Below are positions 25,408 to 34,331 of a stretch of DNA of 64,000 nucleotides, in pieces. The translations under genes and the position numbers were made by a program. The notes beneath the pieces are model-generated. The model ran no database searches. It saw nothing but the letters and a program-made list of their open reading frames with translations, and was not told where the DNA came from. The stretch lies in the NCBI RefSeq assembly GCF_017310645.1, contig NZ_JAFLRH010000037.1:27508-91507 (forward strand), given 5' to 3'. Origin of the DNA: Paradesulfitobacterium ferrireducens. Its GTDB lineage: Bacteria; Bacillota; Desulfitobacteriia; Desulfitobacteriales; Desulfitobacteriaceae. The stretch's first letter is position 1, and each line of letters begins with the position of its first letter.

Positions 25408-26808
25408 TTATGATAATAGTTCCGTAAGCTCGTTGATGTTCTTGACCTCTTCGATATTTAGTACCAGTTCAATCAGTTGCTTAAGTTTATTTGGGGCAAT
25501 AGTCTTCTTCGCATATCGGGCATTTCTCCAGTATTTTTCCAGTATTTCATCTTGTGTCATCGGTCTTTGCAGCGAGGCTTTCAGCGCATCGATCCTTTCC
25601 ACAAACACGGTTCCGTCTTTCGTAGCAATTCTTACTTCAACCGGTACTTTCAATGCGGCCTCCGGGTGCACACTGACAGTTATCTTCGAAGCAACTTCCA
25701 TTATCCTCGGATCCAAAACAGCCTCCCTTTCAAAGGCGTCAATATAACCGGACCGGTGAACTATGGCCGCCGAAACAACATACGGTATACTGAACTGAGC
25801 AGCTATCTCAGGTGTTTTGACAGCCAGCGCATCATAAGGCTTGCCGTAATCCCTGACTGCCCGCGGACAGGCCAAAACCTCGATGCGTTCTATCCTCTCT
25901 ACCGACAAATCATGTTTCTGGGCTAAATTCAGAGCCGCCTCCAGTGGTCCATGCGTAAACCGACAACTGCCGTAAGGTTTAATAATTAACTTGCCAACTT
26001 CAAACGTTTCCCCCAGGCCATTAACAAGTGCTCCACGGTCATACTCCGCACCATCCAGACGGTGCCGCAGTTCGCCCGGAGCATAGTAATCGCTGTCATA
26101 AAGGCGAAAGAAATTGTACTGCCCTTCAAATACCTGTTTCGGCCCAGTAATTCCCGCCCTGGCCAATTCAGCGCTAAGCACCCCCGCCTGGGCGGCGAAA
26201 GCGGGTTGCAGCCTTTTGGCCATGGCACCTTCTCTTCCTGGCTGCAGATTGCCTGCAGCCCGCGTGAAGGCGAGCCCCAAGGCATTGACTATGCCTTCGC
26301 TGTCCAATCCCATCAGCTTACCGGCAGCCGCTGCCGCTCCAAAAGTCCCACATACCGCCGAAAAATGCCAACCTCTAAGAATCTTTATTGACATTCCCAA
26401 CCGGCAGCTTATTTCAGAGCCCGCAATCAGGGCGCTAAGAAATTCCTTTCCCCCTGTACCTTCTTTTTCGGCCATCGCCAAGGCGGCCGGGAGCACCGCC
26501 GCAAACGCATGGATGCTTGCTTCTTCGTGATCATCGTCTAATTCCCGGGCATGGAGCATGATACCGTTGAGCAGAGCAGCAGACGGTGCCGGCACCTTTC
26601 CCCCATAAACAAGAGCCGTCGCCTCCGGTGCGCCTCCCCAATGTCCAACTAAATCAGCCACCGGTTCAGCACCAATTGCCGTTGAGCCCGCAATTAACAC
26701 TCCAAAGGCATCAACCAGAAGGATCTTAAGCTGGTCCAGCAAACCGTCAGGCAGTTTAGTGGAATCACAGTCCTGCACAAATTTTGCGATTTTTTCCGAG
26801 ACTAACAC
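25408..26808 (-). CDS. MmgE/PrpD-family protein
   Basis: 466 residues. N-terminal helical domain with HARELDDDHEEASIHAFAAVLPAALAMAE, containing the conserved ELDD/H region of the PrpD fold, then GSCRFTHGPLEAALNL in the second half. The family includes 2-methylcitrate dehydratase, cis-aconitate decarboxylase and iminodisuccinate epimerase, all acting on branched or tricarboxylic/dicarboxylic acids. It lies between the TAXI binding protein and etfB in the beta-oxidation operon. Inference: it dehydrates, decarboxylates or epimerises a di- or tricarboxylic acid taken up by the TRAP system. Reaction cannot be decided from sequence. Confidence 0.85.
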   Translation of the reverse strand: MLVSEKIAKFVQDCDSTKLPDGLLDQLKILLVDAFGVLIAGSTAIGAEPVADLVGHWGGAPEATALVYGGKVPAPSAALLNGIMLHARELDDDHEEASIHAFAAVLPAALAMAEKEGTGGKEFLSALIAGSEISCRLGMSIKILRGWHFSAVCGTFGAAAAAGKLMGLDSEGIVNALGLAFTRAAGNLQPGREGAMAKRLQPAFAAQAGVLSAELARAGITGPKQVFEGQYNFFRLYDSDYYAPGELRHRLDGAEYDRGALVNGLGETFEVGKLIIKPYGSCRFTHGPLEAALNLAQKHDLSVERIERIEVLACPRAVRDYGKPYDALAVKTPEIAAQFSIPYVVSAAIVHRSGYIDAFEREAVLDPRIMEVASKITVSVHPEAALKVPVEVRIATKDGTVFVERIDALKASLQRPMTQDEILEKYWRNARYAKKTIAPNKLKQLIELVLNIEEVKNINELTELLS

Positions 26809-26832
26809 AATTCCAACTCCTTGTTACCGGAT

Positions 26833-26856
26833 GGGTGGCGTATTAAACCGCCACCC
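26833..26856 (-). other. intercistronic hairpin after the TAXI binding-protein gene
   Basis: GGGTGGCG/CGCCACCC, 8-bp perfect stem with an 8-base loop, 12 bases after the binding-protein stop. No T-run follows on the minus strand. Such hairpins often stabilise the upstream mRNA so that the binding protein is made in excess over downstream products. Confidence 0.5.
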
Positions 26857-26868
26857 AAATCCACTTTT

Positions 26869-27909
26869 TTACTTCAAAACACCTTTTTCCTTATAGAACT
26901 TTTCTGCCCCCTTGGCAAGAGGTATGGACATACCCTTAAGTGCATCCTGTATATTCCACTTCTTTGCTTCCGGATTGGCTTTGCCAAACTCCTCGATATT
27001 CTCCCAAAAGGCTTTGGTAAGATTATAAACGGCATCATCATTGATATCATCCCTGGTGGCCAGAAGAGAAGCAAAGCCGAGCGTCAAAATGTCTTCTTCG
27101 TTATCCTGGTTGGGATAAGCATTCTTGCTGATCTTCGTCACGTAAGTGCCCGGAAGCTGATCCATCACTCTTGTCAACGTAGCCGCGTCCGTTCCGAGCA
27201 ATCGGATCGGTTTTGAAACGGCGAGATTGGTAAAACTGGCCAGCGGCGGCATACTGAGAGCTGTGCGGGCGTCAATGGTACCGTTCTTAATGGCATCGCT
27301 GGCCTGATCTGCCCCCATGGTGATCAGTTTAGAATTCTTGTCGGTTACACCAACCTCCTTTAATAAGGTCGGCAGGAAAAGCTTTGCTCCTGAGCTGCCG
27401 GCGGCACCTATTGCTACCGTCTTACCTTTTAGGTCGCTTAAAGTCTTAATATTTTTGCTGGCGAGGGTAACAACCTGAATTCCTCCGTAAGGTATGGCGA
27501 CAATACCCCGAAGATGTTTATACTCTTCGGCCTTTCCCGTAAAATCTCCCGTTCCCTTAACAGCCATGCCGGCTTCCGGGGCGGCAATCCAGGCTAAATC
27601 AAGCTGCATACGCGCCAAGCGGTTCATGTTTTCCTCGAATCCGCCAGTTGATTGCACTGTTACCGTTACACCATAATCCGGTTTATTCGCTACAATACTA
27701 GACAATGTACTTGCATATAAGTAAAGGTTAGCCCCCATCGCCCCAGAACCAAGGGCCATTTGAGTTTGGGATTTTGGTTTAGAATTGCCTGTTTCCGTGG
27801 AATTCCCGCCGTTTGACGTAGTGTTGGCACCCTGACAACCTGCGAGAACCAGAGATACTGCCAGGAGCGCAGCCATGAGAAACTTGAATTTTTTTTGCAC
27901 TTTTTTCAC
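26869..27909 (-). CDS. TAXI-family TRAP transporter solute-binding lipoprotein
   Basis: 346 residues with a basic start, hydrophobic segment and lipobox LVLAGC (lipidated C25), then a Ser/Asn/Thr-rich linker. The mature protein begins with the TAXI-type QMALGSGAMGANLYLYASTLSSIVAN segment and has LAWIAAPEAGMAVKGTG and YGGIQVVTLASKNIKTLSDLKGKTVAIGAAGSS stretches typical of TAXI receptors. It would capture an organic anion outside the membrane and deliver it to the fused permease encoded just upstream. Cargo probably a di- or other carboxylate, by family and by the CoA-activating enzymes in the operon. Confidence 0.9.
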   Translation of the reverse strand: MKKVQKKFKFLMAALLAVSLVLAGCQGANTTSNGGNSTETGNSKPKSQTQMALGSGAMGANLYLYASTLSSIVANKPDYGVTVTVQSTGGFEENMNRLARMQLDLAWIAAPEAGMAVKGTGDFTGKAEEYKHLRGIVAIPYGGIQVVTLASKNIKTLSDLKGKTVAIGAAGSSGAKLFLPTLLKEVGVTDKNSKLITMGADQASDAIKNGTIDARTALSMPPLASFTNLAVSKPIRLLGTDAATLTRVMDQLPGTYVTKISKNAYPNQDNEEDILTLGFASLLATRDDINDDAVYNLTKAFWENIEEFGKANPEAKKWNIQDALKGMSIPLAKGAEKFYKEKGVLK

Positions 27910-27980
27910 TTAATTCTCCTCCTCGTATTTTAATTGTTGTACTTTAATTTACATTTTGAATTATTGGTAAATTTTTTGTC

Positions 27981-29870
27981 TTATCCGGCTTCCCCTGCCG
28001 CTTTTCCGTTACGTCTCTTGGATATGCCACCGTTATAGACGCCCGAAATAACTATCAACAAAACCATGAGCAGAGCGAGCGGCCAGCTCCAAGATACCGG
28101 CAAAATTACCAACACCACAGCCACCACGCTAGCTAACCTGCGAAGAAGGCCGATAGGCTTAATTAACCATCCGATTACCGTAAGCGAGCCCGCGAATATC
28201 AAAATAAGCGCTTTCAAAAGTGGAAGCAAAATTCCCGGCCACAGATCTCCCATCAATAGCAGCTGCTCGTGCTGGACGAATAAAAACGGGAGCGCAAAGG
28301 CAGGCAAAGCTATGCCGAATGCCCGCCAGCCTACTTTGAATGGATCGGTATTGGCAATACCGGCCGCCGTGTATGCCGCCAGGGCAACAGGTGGCGTAAT
28401 CGGGGCCAGGGCAGCATAATAGAACATAAACATGTGGATCGACAACTCGTTAAAACCGAGGGAACCAAGATAAGGAATGAGCCGGGCTACAGCCACGAAC
28501 ATCACTATATAGGCTGGCAGCGGGGGCAAACCCATGCCCAAGACGATGCCGAACAGGGCAATCACCAGCAGCCCAAGCATCCAGTAAACTTGGGTTACGC
28601 TGGCTACCATGGTAGCTATTTTGGGGGCCAAGCCAGTCAAGGCCAGACTGGCCACCACGATACCGATAGCAGCTACCGCGATCATCACCCCTAAGCTGGA
28701 GTGGGCAGACTCTACCATAGCATCAACAAATTTCTTCCATCCAGCTTTTTTCATAACGCCGATTAATACTGCGGTGATAATAGCGTACCAGGCCGCCTTT
28801 TGCGGTGTAAAATCCAACGCCAGCAATACGATTAACGCCACCAAAGGGATTAAGCTGTACCATCCCTTCTTCATAACGTCCCGTACTAAAGGGAGTTCAC
28901 TTTTCGGAAGCCCCGTTATCCCTTGTCGCCAGGCTTCCAGCGACACGGCGAGCCCGACGCTGCCATAGTAAATCAGGGCGGGAATTAAGGAGTAGACAGC
29001 AATCTTAATGTACGGAGTGCCGGTGACCTCGCTAATGAAAAAAGCCACCGAACCCAAGATAGGGGGCATTATCTGTCCTCCCGTGGAGGACACTGCCTCG
29101 ACCGCTCCGGCAAAGAATGGGTTGTATCCCATCCTGATCATCATGGGAATCGTTATCGTTCCTACCGCGGCTACGTTAGCCACCGGACTGCCGCTGACCA
29201 TGCCAAACAGCGATGAACCAACAACCGCGGCCAAAGCCGGCCCACCGGTAAACCGGCCGACCAGGGCTTTGGAAATATTCAGGATAAATTCTCCTATGCC
29301 CGTTAGCTTCAGCACCGCTGACAAAACCATGAAAATGAATATCACATTTACCATGACTGCCACGCCGGAACCCAGGATCCCCTCCTGGCTAGTCATGGTA
29401 TACGTAAAAAATTGTTCTCCGGATATCCTCGGGTGCCCTATCACTCTGCTTGGAATTAAATGTCCCAAAAATGCATAGGCAGCAAACGCCAAAACCAAAA
29501 TCATCAAGGCGGGTGGCGTCCAACGGCGGGCAACTTCCATTACCACTATAAAACTGATCAACGATGACACCAGGTCATAAATGTTACCCGCACCGATTCT
29601 TCCTACAATAGCGGTGCTATTCAGCATCAGATAACCGAACCCGGCCACGGATAAGGCTATAATCAAGATGTCATAAAATCTTGCCAAAGTAGGAAGACGG
29701 GTTGATTGGGTTGGCTTGTAAAGAACGCCTAGCACCAACGAAAGCAACAAGGCAAATCCCCTTTGAAAATACATAGGGGTAGAACCGACCGCCGGCACCA
29801 CAATCATGGCAATGATGAATAGGGTTAGGACAATCCCTAGAGTCTTTATCAACACATTATCCTTCATCAT
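27981..29870 (-). CDS. TRAP transporter fused 4TM-12TM permease
   Basis: 629 residues with about 16-18 hydrophobic segments, combining the small DctQ-like and large DctM-like subunits as is usual for TAXI systems. Family stretches include GSSLFGMVSGSPVANVAAVGTITIPMM, AVEAVSSTGGQIMPPILGSVAFFISE and MGLPPLPAYIVMFVAVARL, the sodium-dependent translocation core. With the TAXI binding protein it imports a carboxylate using the ion gradient. Codirectional, 71 bases before the binding protein. Confidence 0.93.
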   Translation of the reverse strand: MMKDNVLIKTLGIVLTLFIIAMIVVPAVGSTPMYFQRGFALLLSLVLGVLYKPTQSTRLPTLARFYDILIIALSVAGFGYLMLNSTAIVGRIGAGNIYDLVSSLISFIVVMEVARRWTPPALMILVLAFAAYAFLGHLIPSRVIGHPRISGEQFFTYTMTSQEGILGSGVAVMVNVIFIFMVLSAVLKLTGIGEFILNISKALVGRFTGGPALAAVVGSSLFGMVSGSPVANVAAVGTITIPMMIRMGYNPFFAGAVEAVSSTGGQIMPPILGSVAFFISEVTGTPYIKIAVYSLIPALIYYGSVGLAVSLEAWRQGITGLPKSELPLVRDVMKKGWYSLIPLVALIVLLALDFTPQKAAWYAIITAVLIGVMKKAGWKKFVDAMVESAHSSLGVMIAVAAIGIVVASLALTGLAPKIATMVASVTQVYWMLGLLVIALFGIVLGMGLPPLPAYIVMFVAVARLIPYLGSLGFNELSIHMFMFYYAALAPITPPVALAAYTAAGIANTDPFKVGWRAFGIALPAFALPFLFVQHEQLLLMGDLWPGILLPLLKALILIFAGSLTVIGWLIKPIGLLRRLASVVAVVLVILPVSWSWPLALLMVLLIVISGVYNGGISKRRNGKAAGEAG

Positions 29871-29903
29871 GTTTTTCCTTTCCTTAAAACTACTGCACCC
29901 ATC

Positions 29904-30689
29904 TTAATTCGCCTTTCCACCGATCATTATTGATATTTTAGAAGCGGCTTCCTTAAGGACGTGAACGTGTTCTTGGAAGAAGTCAGTGGTACACCGAAAT
30001 GCAGGACCCGAAACGGTCAGCGAAGCAACTGCATAGCCTCTTGCTCCGATGATTGGGGCGGACATGCCCGCTGCCCCCAGCGCGCTTTCGCCCTCGGTAA
30101 CATCAAAGCCATTTCGTCTGACAGTTCTTAAATTGTCGAGAAACTCGTCCATCGACATAACTTTGTCTGTTGGTGTCTTCAACGGCCATTGCACGCCATT
30201 AATGATTGTTTCTGCGTCCCTGTTTTCCAGGAATGCCAGAATTGCTTTTCCGCTTGACCCTATCAAAAGTGAGCGGTATGTTCCCACCTTCGGAATCTGC
30301 CTTATTTCATACAACCCTTCGACTACGTGCGATATTCTCCGATTGTCACCCCACCGCTCGTGCAGGGTAACTGTTTCCTTAGTCACATCCCTGACCTTAA
30401 CCATATACGGTTCGGCTAAGGATCGCATACTGTAAGAACCCGCCGCTACAGCGCCCAGATCGGCAACCCATGCACCCAGCCTGTATTTCCCGGTCGATTG
30501 ATCCTTAATGACCATCCCTGTAGCCGCCAGAGTGCTGAACAAACGCTGGCTGATGCTTGGGTGAATCTCCATCAACTTGGCTGCCTCGCGCACCCCAATG
30601 GCTGGTCCATGGGTCAAATAAAGCATCATCAGCTCGGCCACCCGCCTGGCAGTCTGCAACTGTCCCTCTTCATGCCCTTCCGCTTTCAT
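29904..30689 (-). CDS. IclR-family transcriptional regulator
   Basis: 261 residues. N-terminal winged helix (RRVAELMMLYLTHGPAIGVREAAKLMEIHPSISQRLFSTLAATGMV) and C-terminal GAF-like effector domain (YMVKVRDVTKETVTLHERWGDNRRISHVVEG, GSSGKAILAF, TEGESALGAAGMSAPII). Such proteins bind an aromatic or organic-acid effector. It is inside the operon it probably controls, between the thiolase and the TRAP permease, giving autoregulation. Candidate operator: the direct repeat at 38494-38529 beside the operon promoter, by position only. Confidence 0.9.
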   Translation of the reverse strand: MKAEGHEEGQLQTARRVAELMMLYLTHGPAIGVREAAKLMEIHPSISQRLFSTLAATGMVIKDQSTGKYRLGAWVADLGAVAAGSYSMRSLAEPYMVKVRDVTKETVTLHERWGDNRRISHVVEGLYEIRQIPKVGTYRSLLIGSSGKAILAFLENRDAETIINGVQWPLKTPTDKVMSMDEFLDNLRTVRRNGFDVTEGESALGAAGMSAPIIGARGYAVASLTVSGPAFRCTTDFFQEHVHVLKEAASKISIMIGGKAN

Positions 30690-30700
30690 AACTCCTCCGT

Positions 30701-31846
30701 TTATATGCTAAAGATTGAAACCACGCAGGCACCGGACCCTATATTCGGCGTGGCTCCTCCGGCGGTGTGGGTGAGTCCCACTCTAGCCCTTTCCACCTGC
30801 CTTTCTCCCGCCTGTTTGGTGAGTTGCCAAAACACTTCGCACGCCTGTGCTACACCCGTCGCTCCCAAAGGATGCCCCCGTGCAATCAGTCCGCCGCTGG
30901 CATTTACCGCCAACCTGCCGTTTCTTTTGCTCTGTCCTTCTTCAACAAAACGTCCGCCTTCTCCTACCGGACAGAATCCTAAATTTTCATAAGCCAGAAT
31001 TTCGCCGATGGTAAAAGCGTCATGCACTTCGGCCAAATCAATGTCTTCCGGCCCAACCCCGGCCAACTCGTAGGCCAATTTTCCTACCCGGCGGGCCAAT
31101 TCGTCATCTGCCGACAGGCCCTCATCTTTAATGCTGGTGTACCTGCCGGAACCAAGGACACTGGCTCTTATGCGCACTTGATTGTTCCCCCGCCTCTTGC
31201 TTGTTATCACTACCGCCGCCGCGCCATCGGCGTTACCCGTACATTGGTACAGTGTGAGCGGCTCGGCAATCATGCGCGCTGCCAGAACTTGTTCCAAGGT
31301 CAAAGGTATCTGGTTTTTGGCGTACGGGTTAAGGCTGCCGTTTTCCGTATTCTTTACCGCCACCAATGCCAGTTGCTTTTCGGTTGTCCCGTACAGTTTC
31401 ATATGCCTTTTGGCCCGCATTGCATATTTGGCTGGCAATGTAAGTCCTAGGGCGGCCTCATAGTTATCCGCATTGGGAGGAATAAGGCCTCTGCTCATCT
31501 GCTCAACTCCCAGGGCAATCACCGTCTGATACTGACCGGAAGCCACTGCTGCCCAGGCCATATTGATGGCTGAGGATCCGCCTGCGCATGCATTTTCCAA
31601 GTTTATTACGGGGATCCCTCTGGTGCCCAAGAACCTTAGAATGCGTTGACCGACCACCCTTCCTCCAAAAGAGTGGGAACAAAATAACGCTTCCACCTCG
31701 TTCATGGTTATCCCTGCGGATTTTAAGGCCTTGCTGCAGGCCTCGGCACCTAACTCCGTCATCAAGCTGTCCTTCTGCCAGCCAAAATTCGTCATCCCCG
31801 CGCCGGAGATAAATACTTCTGCTGAATTTCCCAATTTAATTCTCAC
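30701..31846 (-). CDS. thiolase family protein (SCP2/lipid-transfer type, BbsB-like)
   Basis: About 381 residues. Nucleophile Cys in ENACAGGSSAI near residue 87, the HDAFTIGEILAYENLGF motif and the C-terminal SGGLIARGHPLGATG. Cleaves 3-oxoacyl-CoA with CoA. This thiolase subgroup usually works with a DUF35 OB-fold partner, which is encoded immediately upstream and overlaps by 11 bases. GTG 31846 is the open-frame start; TTG 31834 gives better spacing to GAGAGG, so the first four residues are uncertain. It lacks the usual second cysteine motif of classical acetyl-CoA acetyltransferases, consistent with the SCP2 group. Confidence 0.87.
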   Translation of the reverse strand: MRIKLGNSAEVFISGAGMTNFGWQKDSLMTELGAEACSKALKSAGITMNEVEALFCSHSFGGRVVGQRILRFLGTRGIPVINLENACAGGSSAINMAWAAVASGQYQTVIALGVEQMSRGLIPPNADNYEAALGLTLPAKYAMRAKRHMKLYGTTEKQLALVAVKNTENGSLNPYAKNQIPLTLEQVLAARMIAEPLTLYQCTGNADGAAAVVITSKRRGNNQVRIRASVLGSGRYTSIKDEGLSADDELARRVGKLAYELAGVGPEDIDLAEVHDAFTIGEILAYENLGFCPVGEGGRFVEEGQSKRNGRLAVNASGGLIARGHPLGATGVAQACEVFWQLTKQAGERQVERARVGLTHTAGGATPNIGSGACVVSIFSI

Positions 31847-32276
31847 CTCTCGTTGAGCTTATTGCTGTTGGCTGGTACATATATGCCCATCCTGCTTCAC
31901 CGCTCTCAGCTTCCCTGAGTTTTCCGAGTACCACCTCCACCTGGTCTCCTATTTGGATCTCGCGCATATCGACAAACTGCCCAAATACAAGCGGACCCTC
32001 CGGGAACAAGACGTAACCTACTCTAAACGGTGTGGAAAAGTTATTCGGCGCCTGGTGCACCACAGTCTCACTGTACAATGTCCCTTTACCGGACAACACC
32101 AAGGGTTTACATTGCTCCGACCCACATTTGATGCAGCGTTGATATGCCGGGAAGAAGACGGTACCGCAATCCTGACAATGGCCCGCCATCAGGTTTACCC
32201 TGACTCCTTCTTTCAGTTCCTCAACTTTAAGCCAATTTTCCGGTATAATAAATTCTTTATTGATGTCTTCAATCAT
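31836..32276 (-). CDS. DUF35 zinc-ribbon/OB-fold thiolase partner (BbsA-like)
   Basis: 146 residues with an N-terminal rubredoxin-like zinc ribbon (CQDCGTVFFPAYQRCIKCGS, four Cys) and a C-terminal OB-fold (GKGTLYSETVVHQAPNNFSTPFRVGYVLFPEGPLVFGQF). DUF35 proteins form complexes with SCP2-type thiolases and HMG-CoA synthase-like enzymes, and BbsA is the known case in benzylsuccinate beta-oxidation. Overlaps the thiolase gene, supporting an obligate pair. Confidence 0.88.
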   Translation of the reverse strand: MIEDINKEFIIPENWLKVEELKEGVRVNLMAGHCQDCGTVFFPAYQRCIKCGSEQCKPLVLSGKGTLYSETVVHQAPNNFSTPFRVGYVLFPEGPLVFGQFVDMREIQIGDQVEVVLGKLREAESGEAGWAYMYQPTAISSTRGEN

Positions 32277-32306
32277 AAGAACCCTCCTTTGCCAACTGCC
32301 GAATTG

Positions 32307-33062
32307 CTATAGCATGGTATATCCGCCGCTGACGCTGATAATTTGTCCGGTAATAAAACCGGCCAAATCTGACGCCAGGAAGAGCACTAAGTTTGCCACA
32401 TCCGTGGGTTCTCCCAACCTTCCCAGTGGATAAGACTTCACCATTTTGTCCCATTTTTCAGTTAATCTTGGTGCCAGTCTTTCAGTCATAGTGGCCCCCG
32501 GAGCCACGGCATTCGCTCTGATCCCAAACCTTCCTTGCTCCCTGGCTATGCTTTTGGTAAAACTGATCACTCCTCCTTTGGCTGCTGCATAAGCCGCCAT
32601 GCCGGCCTCACCTACCCGACCGGCCTCGGATGTGATGCTCACTATCACCCCTTTCTTCTGTTCCACCATACCCGACATGACCGCCTTCGTGCAGTTCATC
32701 ACCCCAAACAGGTTTAAACGGATATCCCTGTCCCAGGTCGATGGCACCGATTCTGCAAACCATCCACGTGTGCCTCCACCTGCTACATTCACTAAAACTT
32801 GTACAACTCCAAGGTGATCTTTCACGGCCTCAACCATCGAACATACGGAATCGTAGCTGGTTACATCCCCCTTGATAGCCAGGGATGTTCCCCCATTGTC
32901 CCTGATTCGCTTGGCTACGTTTTCCGCCGCCTCTTCAGCGATATCCACAACAGCCACTTTACACCCGGCTTTACTGAGCGTTAGGGCGATCTCCGACCCG
33001 ATCCCCTGGCCGCCTCCGGTTACCAGAGCAACCTTCCCCTCTAGACCAAAATCAATCTCCAT
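32307..33062 (-). CDS. SDR-family dehydrogenase (3-hydroxyacyl-CoA dehydrogenase/FabG-like)
   Basis: About 251 residues. Cofactor motif TGGGQGIG near residue 16, NVAG near 90, catalytic Ser-Tyr-Lys seen as ITSEAGRVG...YAAAKGG (YxxxK near 155), and C-terminal GQIISVSGGYTML. Would oxidise a 3-hydroxyacyl-CoA with NAD. Start chosen at ATG 33062 (MEIDFGLEGKVALVTGG) with an AAGGGTGG site, rather than the in-frame ATG 33089. A single SDR gene stands here where Bbs clusters have two (BbsC, BbsD). Confidence 0.88.
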   Translation of the reverse strand: MEIDFGLEGKVALVTGGGQGIGSEIALTLSKAGCKVAVVDIAEEAAENVAKRIRDNGGTSLAIKGDVTSYDSVCSMVEAVKDHLGVVQVLVNVAGGGTRGWFAESVPSTWDRDIRLNLFGVMNCTKAVMSGMVEQKKGVIVSITSEAGRVGEAGMAAYAAAKGGVISFTKSIAREQGRFGIRANAVAPGATMTERLAPRLTEKWDKMVKSYPLGRLGEPTDVANLVLFLASDLAGFITGQIISVSGGYTML

Positions 33063-33100
33063 GCAAATACCACCCTTCTGCTGTGTCAATTTGTTTATGG

Positions 33101-34330
33101 TTAACCTCGGGGTCTGTCAATCACACTCTCTGTGAATAAGGACTCGATCTCCTTGTCGCCATATCCTAAAATACCCCTCAAAATGTCTTCGGTCTGCTCC
33201 CCCAGCAAAGGAGCGGGATCTGTATTATCGGCCATACATGACATCATGAATGGGGTTCTTAGCACTTTAATTTTTCTGGTGCTTCCCCTGCTCAGGGGAA
33301 TTTCCTTTAGAAGCTTGCGAGCACTGATATGCGGACACTTCAAAGCTTCAGCGATATTTCTGATCTCTGCAGCAGGAACTCCGTGCTCTTCCATGACTTG
33401 CAGCACTTCTTCCTTGGTCCTTACCAGGCACCATGACACAATCTCCGGCTCTATTGTTGCGTAATAATGCTTATATCGTTCTGCTTGCGTCTTGAAACGG
33501 GGATCTTCTATCCACTCCGGCCTGCCGATGACCTTGCACAACCTCTGCCACATCGAGGTTCCCAGAGCTCCGATGGTTATATAGCCATCTTTTACTCTGA
33601 AAACACCGTATGGCTGCGGTACTCTGCCACCGTTTCGGGTCTCAATTACACCTTCGCCCAAATATATCTGAATCGGTCTCTCCAAAATAGCCAGGACGGA
33701 ATCGTACATTGAGCAATCGATGAAACTTCCTTGTCCTGTTTTATCCCGCTGTCTTAACGCCGCCACAATTGCTAAAGCCGAAAATACCCCCGGCAAGTAA
33801 TCACCGAGCGGAATTCCTCCAGGCCGTTGCGGCGCTCCGTCCGCTTCGCCATTCATATCCATGAACCCGCTTAAGGCGAGCGGTACAAGATCAAAGGCCG
33901 TTTTTTTCATAAGGGGTGATTCCCCGAACACTGGACTGCCAAAACCGCTGATTGATGCGTAAATAAGATCGGACTTTTCATTTTTTAGATTGTCATAGTC
34001 CAATCCCCACTGCCGCATCTGCCCCGGCCTTAGATTTTCTACCAGGACATCGCAGTTCTTGACCAGTTCCTTTATAAGATCCTGCCCCTGATTACTTTTT
34101 AAGTCTACACAGATGCTTTTTTTGCCCCTGTTTAGTCCTGCAAACCTGCCGCTTACTTCCGTCCCCTGTTCGTCTTTGATGATAGGACGAAGTTCCCTAG
34201 CCAAGTCACCCTGTCCGGGCCTTTCCACCTTGATTACCTCTGCACCCATGTCAGCAAGCAGCATTGTGCAAAAAGGCCCGGCCACCACCGTGCTGAGATC
34301 TAGCACGCGAACCCCGGTAAGAGGTGCCAT
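33101..34330 (-). CDS. CaiB/BaiF-family CoA transferase
   Basis: 409 residues. Type III CoA transferase with the family N-terminus (LTGVRVLDLSTVVAGPFCTMLLADMGAEVIKVERP) and the catalytic Asp in the segment GGIPLGDYLPGVFSALAIVAALRQRD. It moves CoA from a donor such as succinyl-CoA to an incoming acid. Only one subunit is present (BbsE/BbsF in benzylsuccinate metabolism are two). GGAGGAGT immediately before the ATG and one base after the ACDH stop. Probably activates the imported substrate alongside the ADP-forming synthetase. Confidence 0.9.
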   Translation of the reverse strand: MAPLTGVRVLDLSTVVAGPFCTMLLADMGAEVIKVERPGQGDLARELRPIIKDEQGTEVSGRFAGLNRGKKSICVDLKSNQGQDLIKELVKNCDVLVENLRPGQMRQWGLDYDNLKNEKSDLIYASISGFGSPVFGESPLMKKTAFDLVPLALSGFMDMNGEADGAPQRPGGIPLGDYLPGVFSALAIVAALRQRDKTGQGSFIDCSMYDSVLAILERPIQIYLGEGVIETRNGGRVPQPYGVFRVKDGYITIGALGTSMWQRLCKVIGRPEWIEDPRFKTQAERYKHYYATIEPEIVSWCLVRTKEEVLQVMEEHGVPAAEIRNIAEALKCPHISARKLLKEIPLSRGSTRKIKVLRTPFMMSCMADNTDPAPLLGEQTEDILRGILGYGDKEIESLFTESVIDRPRG

Positions 34331-34331
34331 A

